A DNA stretch of 38,590 bases from Paracoccaceae bacterium (lineage in GTDB: Bacteria > Pseudomonadota > Alphaproteobacteria > Rhodobacterales > Rhodobacteraceae): positions 1-38,590 of the forward strand of contig NVUX02000062.1 in the NCBI GenBank assembly GCA_002402045.2. The letters run 5' to 3'. Shown here piece by piece: positions 16,508 through 25,203 of this stretch. The translations under genes and the position numbers were made by a program. The notes under the pieces were generated by a model. The model was not told the origin of the DNA. It did no database searches and saw only the letters and a list, made by a program, of their open reading frames with translations. Numbering within the stretch: position 1 is the stretch's first letter; every line of letters starts with the position of its first letter.

Positions 16508-18637
16508 TTAACTTTCGTTCTGATTTCCGTAATAGGCAGCGTATTTCCCAAAGTAGCCATGCTTACCGCTGCGCACTTGGCTCAATACCGACACAATCTC
16601 GGCATTTTTATTTTTGGAGTCCAGCAAAGCCGGCAAAATTGAGCGCACATCCTGCTGCGTTGTGCTGGACCACTTAACCAAAAGCGCGATCACATCGGCA
16701 TAATGCGCGAGGTATAGCCCGTCAACCAGCGGTAAAAGGGGCGGCGTGTCGAGAATGATTATATCAAAACCCGCGCGAGCCTCCTTAATCAGCCGGGAAA
16801 ACCGTGGCCCAGCCAACAACTGATCGGTCGGCACATTGCTTCGCCCTGCCCCCAAAAGCACCTCAAGGTCCGAGGCGTAATCCTTTTGATACATGTGTTC
16901 AGAGACATCACCAGCTTGACTCGAGGTCAAATAATCCAGCATGCCCGAATTTGGCTCCGCGCCCAAAATTTTATGCATGCGCGGTTTGCGTAAATCACAA
17001 TCTATCAACAGCGTGCGCAGCCCGGAGCCAGCATAAGCGCGCCCCAAAGAAAGCGCGGTGTTTGACTTCCCCTCCTCCGGAACGGTGGACGCAATCATAA
17101 TAACCCGCCCGCCCTCAATATCAGATTGCTGGGCATCACTACGCCAGCCAAGCGCTTGATCAAGCGCTACCCGCAACCGGCGGATAGACTCGGCATAGCC
17201 AGACATGGGCTGTGTCGCATAAACCTCGGCGGCAGACGGCTCTGCCGATGGCCGCGACGGGGGTTTTTGCGGCGTAACCGCCGGAATGCGCGCGCCAACA
17301 GGCACTTGCAATGTGTTTGCCAGCTGGTCTTCATTGGTAAAGCCACCAATAAAATACTCGTTCAAAAAGGCCAAGCCAACACCCAGCCCAAGCGCAAGAA
17401 TGCCCGCCAAAACCAAAATAGTGCGTTTGCTCTGCGAAGAAGGGTCCAGTGGCGGCAGCGCCGGAGACACGACCCGTGCATCGGCCACCTGCAAGTCGGC
17501 TTGCAACTCCACATCCCGCAATCTGGTCAAAAAGTTATCATATTGCGCGCGCGTAATGCTTGAACTTTGTTGCAACTCGTAAATTTTCGTTAGGAGCGCT
17601 GGTGGCAAATCACCGCTCAACACAGATCGCCTAATCTGCGCCTGTGTATCGCTGATTTGCGCCCTTAGCTCTGAAACTTCAGCCCGCAAATTACGCACGG
17701 CGGTGGTTGTTTTCCTGTTCAGCTCCTCGTCAATGCTTGCCAAATTCAGGCGCAGCTCAACCGATGCCTGCGAGCCATTAGCCGCCGCTTCAAGCCGTGC
17801 ATTAGCTGCGGCGCGCTGGCGTTCCAGCGTGATAATTGCCTCACTCTGCATGGTTTCGGCAATGCTGGCCCAATCGCGGTTTTGCAGCCCGGTTTCCAGG
17901 GCACCTAACCGTATCTCGCTTTGTGCAGATTGCGCCAATGCCGACGAATAAGCCGCCTTGAGAGCGGCGAACTCCACGCGCCCGCTTCCGGTTTCAAACA
18001 GCGCAATATTTTCGGCTATAAATTCATCAAAAGCAGTTTCATCGCGCTCCAAAGCCATGCGGGCTTCAGCCAAACGCACCCGCAAAATCGAGGCGACCGT
18101 TTCGATACTGTCAACTTTGGTGGTGATCTGGTTTAAAATATAGGCATCCGCCAAAATATTGGCCAGCTCTGCAGCGCGCATCGGGTTTTCCGAGGTCACG
18201 CTGGCAGAAATCAGATAGGTATTCCCTTTGCGCGTAATGCGAATGGCGCGTTGAATATTTTGAATAACCGTTTTGAGCAAGATTGACGGATTTTGGTCGA
18301 GATCTTCAACCAAAACACCCAGCCCAAATTCAGGATCCGCCATCAGGTTGGCCATCTGCACCACCCGCACAGCCACGGCATCCGATCTTAAAATCTCGAT
18401 CTCACCATCAACTCGAACATCGTTTAAATTGGAATTCTGGCTCCCTTGATCGGCTGCCAAGATGTTTTTTCCAGCCGGATCAACCTGTATCAAGGTCGAA
18501 GCCGTATACAACGGGGTTTGCACGTAAACATATAGAAACGCTGCCATTAAAACAAAAATAACCGTAGCGAAAATAAACTTTATCTGCCGGCGCAGCACCC
18601 CAAGGAAGCCCCGAATGTCGATCTTGTCATCATCCAT
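16508..18637 (-). CDS. Polysaccharide co-polymerase with BY-type tyrosine autokinase (Wzc/ExoP family)
   Basis: A 709-residue inner-membrane protein controlling chain length and export. The cytoplasmic start MDDDKIDIRGFLGVLRRQIK is followed by TM1 (19-38), a Wzz domain with long coiled coil (about 45-420), TM2 (about 422-442), and a fused kinase domain: Walker A VPEEGKSNTALS with GKS at 523-525, Walker A' LLIDCDLRKP (543-552) and Walker B IIILDTPP. The C-terminus has a tyrosine cluster (Y695, Y699, Y702, Y703), the usual autophosphorylation site. AAGG lies eight bases before ATG 18637. It is last in the upstream unit, after the phosphoesterase gene (104-base gap). No outer-membrane Wza exporter is found in the window. 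Confidence 0.93.
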   Translation of the reverse strand: MDDDKIDIRGFLGVLRRQIKFIFATVIFVLMAAFLYVYVQTPLYTASTLIQVDPAGKNILAADQGSQNSNLNDVRVDGEIEILRSDAVAVRVVQMANLMADPEFGLGVLVEDLDQNPSILLKTVIQNIQRAIRITRKGNTYLISASVTSENPMRAAELANILADAYILNQITTKVDSIETVASILRVRLAEARMALERDETAFDEFIAENIALFETGSGRVEFAALKAAYSSALAQSAQSEIRLGALETGLQNRDWASIAETMQSEAIITLERQRAAANARLEAAANGSQASVELRLNLASIDEELNRKTTTAVRNLRAEVSELRAQISDTQAQIRRSVLSGDLPPALLTKIYELQQSSSITRAQYDNFLTRLRDVELQADLQVADARVVSPALPPLDPSSQSKRTILVLAGILALGLGVGLAFLNEYFIGGFTNEDQLANTLQVPVGARIPAVTPQKPPSRPSAEPSAAEVYATQPMSGYAESIRRLRVALDQALGWRSDAQQSDIEGGRVIMIASTVPEEGKSNTALSLGRAYAGSGLRTLLIDCDLRKPRMHKILGAEPNSGMLDYLTSSQAGDVSEHMYQKDYASDLEVLLGAGRSNVPTDQLLAGPRFSRLIKEARAGFDIIILDTPPLLPLVDGLYLAHYADVIALLVKWSSTTQQDVRSILPALLDSKNKNAEIVSVLSQVRSGKHGYFGKYAAYYGNQNES

Positions 18638-18741
18638 ATTGCTTACCTTGCCCTAGCTCATACCTGAAAATAATATTACAGAAGCTTTACCGTTTATTCT
18701 CAAAGCGATAAAGGATTAAAAATATTCAACCACAGAATTTG

Positions 18742-19530
18742 CTATTCGGCGCCAGATTCTGGCTCCGAATAGGATATGAATTCCACAGTTTGGCCCGGCC
18801 CAAGTTTTACGGCCGTAAGCACTCCGGTTTTATATGCGCCCGTATCAATTGCGATTTTTTCAGCCGCATATCGCGGCGCATCCACAAAATAATGGCCGCA
18901 AACAATCGGCTTATCACCCCGCACAGTTGCCTCTAAAAAGGTGTGCGCGCCCCACAAAAGATCTTGCACAGATTGCCGCCCAAAAGGCCGCGCGGGGTTG
19001 CCTCCGGCATGCGCTATTACAAAGTCTTTCAACTGAATGCCATGAGGCAACGCACGCAAAAACGCGCTGTGTTTTCGCGGAATGACCCTATCCAGCAATA
19101 GTTTCATCTTACGTGCGTTCCCTTGCGCCAATTGTATTTCGCGCGCCAGCAAGCCGTAAGAGCACAGCGTTTCATACCCGCCAAAATCCAGCCACACCTG
19201 TGCCTTGCCCGGGGATTTCAGAAATTTTAGCATCATCTCTTCGTGGTTGCCCATCAAACATATCCGCTGAAAACCTTCAGGTGGGGGCGCCATCACATGT
19301 TCAAGCACAGAAAAACTATCCGGCCCGCGGTCAATCATATCCCCGATGCAAATCAGCAAGCTCTGCTCATTCTGGCCTTTAGCATCGGCCAGTATTTTAC
19401 GTTCCAAACCCTTCAAAAGGTTCAGAGAACCGTGAATATCTCCGATTACATAAGCAACGCCCTCATGCCGTTCCATATCCACAATCCGGGGCGGTGTTCC
19501 CCCAAATATCGACCAATATTTACGCATCAT
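18742..19530 (-). CDS. PPP-family metallophosphoesterase (serine/threonine phosphatase-like)
   Basis: A 262-residue enzyme with all metal-binding blocks of the calcineurin-like PPP family: GDIHG (30-34), GDMIDRGPDS (63-72) and GNHEE (94-98). IAHAGG follows later and CGHYF near residue 205. Bacterial relatives dephosphorylate proteins or act on nucleotide polyphosphates. The gene begins by a four-base ATGA overlap with the Wzy-like gene and precedes the tyrosine-kinase gene, so a substrate in polysaccharide assembly, such as the phosphorylated kinase, is plausible. That is context inference. Protein-tyrosine phosphatases in such operons are usually of other folds (low-molecular-weight or PHP type). 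Confidence 0.88.
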   Translation of the reverse strand: MMRKYWSIFGGTPPRIVDMERHEGVAYVIGDIHGSLNLLKGLERKILADAKGQNEQSLLICIGDMIDRGPDSFSVLEHVMAPPPEGFQRICLMGNHEEMMLKFLKSPGKAQVWLDFGGYETLCSYGLLAREIQLAQGNARKMKLLLDRVIPRKHSAFLRALPHGIQLKDFVIAHAGGNPARPFGRQSVQDLLWGAHTFLEATVRGDKPIVCGHYFVDAPRYAAEKIAIDTGAYKTGVLTAVKLGPGQTVEFISYSEPESGAE

Positions 19531-20825
19531 TTGTGGCCCCGGCTTGCGCGTAAGGTATCAGCCAGCGCAATGGCGACAATCGCCAAAAACAAATAGGCGT
19601 TTGCCTGAATTTCTAGGCTAAAATCCGCAAGCGAGTGTATTGCGCCCTGCAAAATCACACTTAGGCCCAGCAAGGGCAGCATGTAGCTTTGCTGCTTTTT
19701 GAAAACGGCTTTAACAAATATCGCAAACGCTATGGACAGTAAAATGATCGGGATCGAGCCAAATACCAAGCCGGTTTCGGCCCAATTGGTAAGATAACTG
19801 TTATGCGCTTTATCCCACACAAGATCAGCGCTTACAGGCAGGCGGTGGACCCTCTGAAAGGCAATTTCAAAGCTGTCTGCACCCGATCCGGCCCATGGTC
19901 GCGCCATGATCATCTCCCAAACTTGCTGATAAAGCGCAAACCGCACGTCAACATCCTGTTCGATCGAGCCGAGCCTATCTAGCAAATTGGGACCGTAAGG
20001 GTAGACGGCAGCCATCAGTGCAACAACGGCAAGTAAAACGGCCAACGCTCTGAAATGGCTGCGTTTTAGTGCTATAATGAGGAGGAATACGGCCAGCGCA
20101 AGCATAACCGCTGCGCCCCCCATGCGGGAATTGGTGGCGAAAAGCGTAACGGATATAACCAAGGTGGCTGCTATATAAAGCATCAGGCCGGGGTCAAAAA
20201 TGATAAGCGCCGCGCGCTGGAGGCGATATTGAGACCGCATGGACTGAATTTGGCACGCGGCCAAAGCGACCCCCGTTAGCAAGCCAAAGCCCAAAAATGT
20301 GGCGTAAGAATTTCGGTTCACGAATGTTGCGGTTGCGTTGAATTGCGAGGGGGACGGCATTAAGATTTCCGGAAATTTAACAACCCCAAATCGGGAAAGA
20401 AATCCTATGAACGCATAAAACACAACCACATAAAAAAGCGTTTTCAGCATCCATGATGCCCGCTTCGGCTTGGCGGCCACCTGCAAAACCAAAAAGAAAA
20501 ACGTGGCGTAGGAAAGTGTGCGGAGCATGGCCAAAATACCGGCATTCGGGGTGGCGGAATACAGGCCGCCAAACACCTGAAAGGCCATAAATACCAGATA
20601 TGCAATAACCAACAAGCACGGCACCCACAGCCGGTTCATTGCCACAGGCAAAGCGCGATTTTGGCGTGCGACGCTGGCCATAAAAACGCCCGCAGCCATA
20701 AAAACAAGCGTAGCTGACATCATCCAAAACATCGGCCGATTACTTGCCAATGGCATAGGCGCAATGGCAACAATCGCCAATAATACCACCGCTATCCCGT
20801 CATTTATGCGCCAGCCGTGCCCCAT
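19527..20825 (-). CDS. O-antigen ligase/polymerase family membrane protein (Wzy_C)
   Basis: A 432-residue polytopic protein with about 11 hydrophobic segments. The hallmark Wzy_C stretch is present: a loop with RPWAGSGADSFEIAFQRVH followed by WDKAHNSYLTNWAETGLVFG, where the H-N-x-x-L motif is typical of WaaL/Wzy_C enzymes. It would polymerise or transfer lipid-linked glycans in the periplasm. ATG 20825 lies one base after the TAA of the upstream gene, and its stop overlaps the phosphoesterase start. It is a stronger match to the family than the gene at 10754-11944. Confidence 0.85.
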   Translation of the reverse strand: MGHGWRINDGIAVVLLAIVAIAPMPLASNRPMFWMMSATLVFMAAGVFMASVARQNRALPVAMNRLWVPCLLVIAYLVFMAFQVFGGLYSATPNAGILAMLRTLSYATFFFLVLQVAAKPKRASWMLKTLFYVVVFYAFIGFLSRFGVVKFPEILMPSPSQFNATATFVNRNSYATFLGFGLLTGVALAACQIQSMRSQYRLQRAALIIFDPGLMLYIAATLVISVTLFATNSRMGGAAVMLALAVFLLIIALKRSHFRALAVLLAVVALMAAVYPYGPNLLDRLGSIEQDVDVRFALYQQVWEMIMARPWAGSGADSFEIAFQRVHRLPVSADLVWDKAHNSYLTNWAETGLVFGSIPIILLSIAFAIFVKAVFKKQQSYMLPLLGLSVILQGAIHSLADFSLEIQANAYLFLAIVAIALADTLRASRGHK

Positions 20826-20826
20826 G

Positions 20827-21495
20827 TTAATGGCCCCTCATTTCTTGCTGTAGCGTAGATAAAAACCGCCGTTGGTCATCACGCGGCAGGCCTTCAACAA
20901 TATCCGTAATGCGCGCTCTAAAACGCGGGTCGTTTATATAGCGCTGCACAATTGCGCGAATGCCTCTTTGGCTCTGCACAAGCAAGGCCAAATCTTGTTT
21001 ATGCCCACGCATCGCTGTCTCTGAAAGCTCCGAAAACACATTTTCCGCCAACAAGACCCGCTGTTCAGCAATCCACTGCTCGTTTGGCCCCATTAAATAC
21101 GAGAGCTCAAGCGCGGCGTTCATCCCCGCCTCATGCCCCAGTATTTTCGAAAAATACGCCTGCACAAACCACGCATATGCATTTTGCGGAGACGCCCCAA
21201 GGATATCCGCCATCATCCCGAGGCATGCTCGCGCGAGGCTTTCCCTCTCTATACTGGGCGAAAGCAGGCTTTCAGGCGCCATAGCCACCCGCAGGCAAGC
21301 ATCGATTGCCGCATAATCTGCCTGCGTGGAAAATGTGGAAAGCATCCCCTCATTCTGATTTATAAGCGCCTGAGCTGTCCATGAAGGGGCCCGCATTGCT
21401 ATCAGCACTTCTTTCTGAGAAATAAGTGCAGTTGCAACTGCCAGGATAAAGTAAGCCATCGCCAATGACAAAATCATCCCGCTGCGAATATTCAC
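20827..21495 (-). CDS. Membrane-anchored protein of unknown function (222 aa)
   Basis: One N-terminal membrane segment (MILSLAMAYFILAVATALI) precedes a mainly helical, presumably periplasmic domain with alanine-rich helices (ASPQNAYAWFVQAYFSKILG, then MNAALELSYLMGPNEQW). The helix pairs suggest a TPR-like fold, but no consensus repeat is clear. It is the first gene of the upstream polysaccharide unit and is directly coupled to the Wzy-like gene. The start is GTG 21495; an ATG at 21477 just before the membrane helix is an alternative. A scaffolding role in polysaccharide assembly would fit the context but is a guess. Confidence 0.65.
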   Translation of the reverse strand: MNIRSGMILSLAMAYFILAVATALISQKEVLIAMRAPSWTAQALINQNEGMLSTFSTQADYAAIDACLRVAMAPESLLSPSIERESLARACLGMMADILGASPQNAYAWFVQAYFSKILGHEAGMNAALELSYLMGPNEQWIAEQRVLLAENVFSELSETAMRGHKQDLALLVQSQRGIRAIVQRYINDPRFRARITDIVEGLPRDDQRRFLSTLQQEMRGH

Positions 21496-21680
21496 TTTAA
21501 ACTCACTCTCGAAGCCATATTAACCTTATATATCTAGGGTATCCTTGAAAAATTCGGCGTACAATATTGGCAGTAAGCGAGTTTTTCATTGCGCCTTGCT
21601 CTCGATTATCACTATATTGTGGCATATGGGTGCGCAACACCTAGTTGCTCTAGCCTCGTTTCTTGACAATAAGGTCTTGC

Positions 21681-22127
21681 ATGAAAAACTTGCCAAAACT
21701 GCCATTCGCCCTTGTGGCTTTACTATGGGGCGCCCTGCCCTCGGCCAGCTTTGCGCAGCAATCTCAGTTTAATACCAAATTTGCCGCCACATCAGAAATA
21801 TGCACCGAGGAAAACGCTGGGCAGGGAAACCGGACGGCCTGTTTCCAAAACCTGCTTCCTTTGCTTTCAGAGGTCAGGCAGGCAAGCAGCGGGCCGCAAT
21901 ATGACACGGAAATTGGCGCGATAGCCCTTGCGATCGTAAATGCATATACAAACGTTAACGCGCCGGCGGTTCCGGTTTGCGGCGTTATTGCGGATGCGCT
22001 GGATCAAGTTGCGCAATCGGCTGCCGATACCGGCCAAGCCGGGCAGATTTCAGCCATTGCAACCCGCGTTCGCGCTTGTAGTGGCCTGGATTCAGGCATT
22101 GAGCGTTTGCTCGCAAGCCCAAATTAA
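21681..22127 (+). CDS. Secreted protein of unknown function, four cysteines (148 aa)
   Basis: A clear Sec signal peptide (MKNLPKLPFALVALLWGALP, then SASFA before QQS) is followed by a ~120-residue domain with four Cys in the settings EICTEEN, TACFQ, PVCGV and RACSG, likely two disulfides, with mostly helical composition. ATG 21681 is chosen because AAGG lies seven bases upstream and the signal peptide begins there; the frame is open to a TTG at 21663. The gene is divergent from the polysaccharide operon, sharing a gap of about 185 bases, so it may be co-regulated. No family recognised. Confidence 0.65.
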   Translation: MKNLPKLPFALVALLWGALPSASFAQQSQFNTKFAATSEICTEENAGQGNRTACFQNLLPLLSEVRQASSGPQYDTEIGAIALAIVNAYTNVNAPAVPVCGVIADALDQVAQSAADTGQAGQISAIATRVRACSGLDSGIERLLASPN

Positions 22128-22132
22128 CGCCT

Positions 22133-22750
22133 TTATGGATGGTAGCGAATGAGGGTCGGCAACGCACTGGCTCTGTTGGCATTGCGATAGCCTTCCAATT
22201 CTTCGACGTTTCGAAAGGCCAGCATTGTGTTTTCGTTGGTCCAGCGATTTATATCGCGTGTGAGCTCAAAACCATATCCCATTTCATGGCGATAAATCGC
22301 CGTGGCCGTGCCGCCCGTTAGCCCAAATCTAAAGGCTTGCCGCTTTGAGCGCGCGCCCTCTACGCGCGGCACATGAAACGCTAAAACACCGATAATTTGT
22401 TTACGAGTGCCACCTAAAAAAGCCTCGGCGCACGCCGAATAGCACACAGCACCTTGCGGTATTACTACCCTCAAATTTCGGCTTCGAATAATACGACCAA
22501 TCGCAAGACCTTCAGAAAGATATCCGCCGCTCACATCCAGCAAAACGGTGTCAATGTCGCGGGTCAGGGCTTGCTGAAATGCCTCTGCCGTTCCGGGGGT
22601 AAAATTTCCGGATAAATTAATGGATTGAGCGCCCGCTTTAGCGCCCCCAAAACAGCCAACCAGAACCGCCACGAGCAGGTATTTAGCGCCCGATAACCCG
22701 CGCAGGCGAGAGGGGCGCTTGGCTGATGCGCACAGAATTTTGTTAAGCAA
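22133..22750 (-). CDS. Exported ClpP/crotonase-fold-like protein (205 aa)
   Basis: The N-terminus has a basic region and membrane helix (AKYLLVAVLVGCFGGAKAGA) containing LVGC, so either signal peptidase I or a lipoprotein Cys is possible. The domain that follows reads like a ClpP-type serine peptidase fold of the periplasmic (COG3904-like) group: VLLDVSGGYLSEGLAIGRII, then VCYSACAEAFLGG with the nucleophile-position Ser, and LAFHVPR with a His at the expected distance. Whether it cleaves proteins is unknown for most relatives. It converges on the secreted-protein gene with only five bases between stops. ATG 22750 gives the usual length. Confidence 0.7.
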   Translation of the reverse strand: MLNKILCASAKRPSRLRGLSGAKYLLVAVLVGCFGGAKAGAQSINLSGNFTPGTAEAFQQALTRDIDTVLLDVSGGYLSEGLAIGRIIRSRNLRVVIPQGAVCYSACAEAFLGGTRKQIIGVLAFHVPRVEGARSKRQAFRFGLTGGTATAIYRHEMGYGFELTRDINRWTNENTMLAFRNVEELEGYRNANRASALPTLIRYHP

Positions 22751-23247
22751 AACTTACCCTCCTATATGGTTTGGCCTGTATGATTGGTGAGGGCAAATAT
22801 ATGCGGAACAGGTGAAGAATATGTTTCCGCATCGTCCGCTGGGTTTGGCTGAATAGGGAAGGGCCACGCTAGCCCCGTCCCCAGAATGGCGCTTTAGAGT
22901 ATGGGTTTCCAACATATCCACAAAGGAGCGGCTATTTGCATTTCAATGGCCCTGAACATCCGAAATAACAAACCGGCCATTTCTAGCGTTGATTGTATTT
23001 CCCCAGAAAATAACGTCTTTAGCAACAGTTCATACGCCCCAACATGTCGCTAACAGACCATCATTTGACGATTTCAGGTTCCCACGCCCGCCCTAGGCTG
23101 CTAGGGTTTGGCTATGAACTGGCAAAAAGCCACATATCACCCTTACCGGACCCAAAGATCCGGAATAGCTGGACCCCGTCTTCAGGCCCTCAAAATGCGC
23201 CTTCGATCACGCAGCTTTTAACTATTAGAACCCAACGGAGAGATAAT
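22751..23247. other. Divergent regulatory gap upstream of the betaine importer
   Basis: The region separates a minus-strand gene from the plus-strand importer. An open frame from 23044 runs into the binding-protein gene but looks non-coding until the signal peptide at 23248. Dyads are visible: ATGCGGAA/TTCCGCAT at 22801-22832, CCCTAG/CTAGGG at 23091-23106, and CCGGA/TCCGG near 23147. TTGACG at 23065-23070 resembles a -35 box but no good -10 follows at normal spacing. Osmotic regulation would be expected for such a transporter. Confidence 0.4.
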
Positions 23248-24243
23248 ATGAAGAAATTACTTGCCTCAGCGGCAATCGCAACCCTCGGCATGAGCGGCGC
23301 AGCAATGGCGCAGGAATGTGGCGAAATCACTATGGCCGAGTTTAACTGGGCCTCGGGCGAGCTGCTCGCCAATGTGGACAAATTCATCCTCGAAGAGGGC
23401 TATGGCTGTGACGTGGAGCTGATCGTTGGCGGCACATCAGCCATTTTTGCTTCAATGGACGGTAAGGGTACACCGATGATTGCGGGTGAGCAGTGGGTAA
23501 ATGGTGTGCGCGAACTGGTAGACGCGGCCATGGATGCCGGCCGTTTGCATGCGGTTAACCGCGGGCCAATCACCGGCCTTGGCGAAGGTTGGTGGATTCC
23601 GGCTTACACCCACGAAGCCCACCCTGAGCTTAAAACCGTGCTCGACATTATTGAGCACCCTGAGCTGTTCCCATCGGCTGAAGACGAATCCAAAGGCGCC
23701 TTTGTGGGCTGTCCGGCGGGCTGGGGCTGCCAGCAAATCAATATCAACTTGTTTGAAGCTTTCGACATGGAAGCCAAAGGCTGGGTATTGGTTGATCCGG
23801 GCTCGGCTGCTGGCCTTGACGGTGCGATTGCCAAAGCCAATGAGCGTGGGGAAAACTGGCTCGGTTATTACTGGTCGCCAACGTCGATCATCGGCAAATA
23901 CAACATGCACCCTTTGCCATTTGGTGTTGAGTACGCTGGTGATGACAACTGGAATAACTGCATGTCCAAGCCAGATTGCACCGAAATCCAGCAAACCGCG
24001 TGGACCACATCCGAGGTGTTTACCTTGGTCACCGACGAGTTCATGCAAAACGGTGGCGAGATCAATGATTTCCTCGCGGCCCGCGTTTACCCCGGCCCTG
24101 TGATGAACGAGATGCTGGTTTATATGTCTGACGAGCAAGCCAGTGGCGAAGATGCTGCCATTGAGTTTCTTTTGACCCGTGAGGACATTTGGACACAGTG
24201 GGTTTCCGAGGAAGTGGCTGCCAAGGTTAAGGCCGCCCTCTAA
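23248..24243 (+). CDS. proX: Glycine betaine/proline betaine-type ABC transporter, substrate-binding protein
   Basis: A 331-residue periplasmic protein with signal peptide MKKLLASAAIATLGMSGAAM ending AMA-Q. The mature part begins CGEITMAEFNWASGELL and is rich in exposed Trp/Tyr blocks (GEQWVNG, GEGWWIPAY, GYYWSPTS), as in OpuAC/ProX proteins, whose aromatic cage binds quaternary ammonium compounds. Several Cys (CPAGWGCQQ, NNCMSKPDC) are likely disulfide-bonded. ATG 23248 has GGAG seven bases upstream. A strong terminator follows before the permease gene, consistent with higher expression of the binding protein. The exact ligand (betaine, choline or proline) cannot be fixed from sequence alone. 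Confidence 0.88.
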   Translation: MKKLLASAAIATLGMSGAAMAQECGEITMAEFNWASGELLANVDKFILEEGYGCDVELIVGGTSAIFASMDGKGTPMIAGEQWVNGVRELVDAAMDAGRLHAVNRGPITGLGEGWWIPAYTHEAHPELKTVLDIIEHPELFPSAEDESKGAFVGCPAGWGCQQININLFEAFDMEAKGWVLVDPGSAAGLDGAIAKANERGENWLGYYWSPTSIIGKYNMHPLPFGVEYAGDDNWNNCMSKPDCTEIQQTAWTTSEVFTLVTDEFMQNGGEINDFLAARVYPGPVMNEMLVYMSDEQASGEDAAIEFLLTREDIWTQWVSEEVAAKVKAAL

Positions 24244-24262
24244 GCCAAATACTTAAAAATCG

Positions 24263-24292
24263 AAGCCCGCCAACACTTTGGCGGGCTTTTTT
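24263..24292 (+). terminator. Rho-independent terminator/attenuator between proX and proW
   Basis: AAGCCCGCCAA and TTGGCGGGCTT form a perfect 11-bp stem with a four-base loop, running into TTTTTT. It lies 19 bases past the binding-protein stop codon and 24 bases before the permease ATG, so it probably limits read-through to the membrane components. Confidence 0.9.
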
Positions 24293-24315
24293 AACATGTA
24301 ACAAGGGGATGGGGC

Positions 24316-25203
24316 ATGAGCTTATTTACTGAATTTCCAGAAATGACCCGCACAGAGCTGCGGGATTTCAAAAAGGGCATAGATGGGTCTTTCAAAGATT
24401 TCATCCATGCTTACGGCGAAAGCATTGAGAATTTTTTCAAACCACTTTTGCACTTTCTAAAATGGTTTGAAGACCTTCTCGTCGCCACACCTTGGCCTGT
24501 TATGCTCGCCATTATCGCCCTTTTGGTTTGGGCCGGCTCCCGCAGCATAGGCCTCGTGATCGGCACAATTATTTCCATGTTATTGATCGGCTATCTGGGC
24601 ATGTGGGAAGACGCTATGTTTACGCTCGCGCTCACCACGGTTGCGACGCTGATCTGTATCGTCATCGGCATTCCAATCGGGATATTGATGTCAAAATCCG
24701 ACCGTGTTCAGGCCGTCGTCACCCCCATCCTTGATGTTATGCAAACCATTCCCGCCTTTGTTTACCTCATCCCGATTGTGATGATCCTCGGCATTGGCCT
24801 CGTCCCCGGCCTGATCGCCGTTATCATCTATGCGGTTCCGCCCGTTGTGCGACTTACCAATCTTGGCATTCGCTTGGTGGATACCGACATTCTCGAAGCC
24901 GCCGATGCCTTTGGGGCCTCGCCAACGCAAAAACTCTGGACGGTGCAAATGCCACTGGCGCTGCCAAATATCTTTGCGGGCGTAAACCAAACCATCATGA
25001 TGGCCCTTGCCATGGTTGTGGTGGCATCTCTGCTCGGCGTACACGGCCTAGGCCTAGAAGTGCTTAAAGCGGTAAACAGCCAATACATTACTCTTGGCTT
25101 TATGAACGGCCTCGCCATTGTCGCCATCGCCATCGTGTTTGACCGCACATCCCAGAAATTCGGTAAACGCCTGCAACGGCATTCGGAGGTAATCCATGGC
25201 TAG
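24316..25203 (+). CDS. proW: Betaine-type ABC transporter permease
   Basis: A 295-residue inner-membrane protein. An N-terminal amphipathic stretch (~50 residues) precedes about six membrane segments, as in ProW/OpuAB. The EAA loop is visible as EAADAFGASPTQKLWTVQMP, preceded by VRLTNLGIRLVDTDILEAA, the site contacting the ATPase. QTIPAFVYLIPIVMILGIG is a family block. ATG 24316 has AAGGGG upstream. The 3' end overlaps the ATPase gene start by eight bases, so the two are coupled. Confidence 0.92.
   Translation: MSLFTEFPEMTRTELRDFKKGIDGSFKDFIHAYGESIENFFKPLLHFLKWFEDLLVATPWPVMLAIIALLVWAGSRSIGLVIGTIISMLLIGYLGMWEDAMFTLALTTVATLICIVIGIPIGILMSKSDRVQAVVTPILDVMQTIPAFVYLIPIVMILGIGLVPGLIAVIIYAVPPVVRLTNLGIRLVDTDILEAADAFGASPTQKLWTVQMPLALPNIFAGVNQTIMMALAMVVVASLLGVHGLGLEVLKAVNSQYITLGFMNGLAIVAIAIVFDRTSQKFGKRLQRHSEVIHG

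Noticed and set aside
23065-23099. Sigma-70 promoter upstream of proX (TTGACG as -35)
   Set aside because: No acceptable -10 hexamer lies 16-18 bases downstream.
23452-24138. 228-aa frame opposite proX
   Set aside because: Complete overlap with a well supported gene on the other strand and no start signal.
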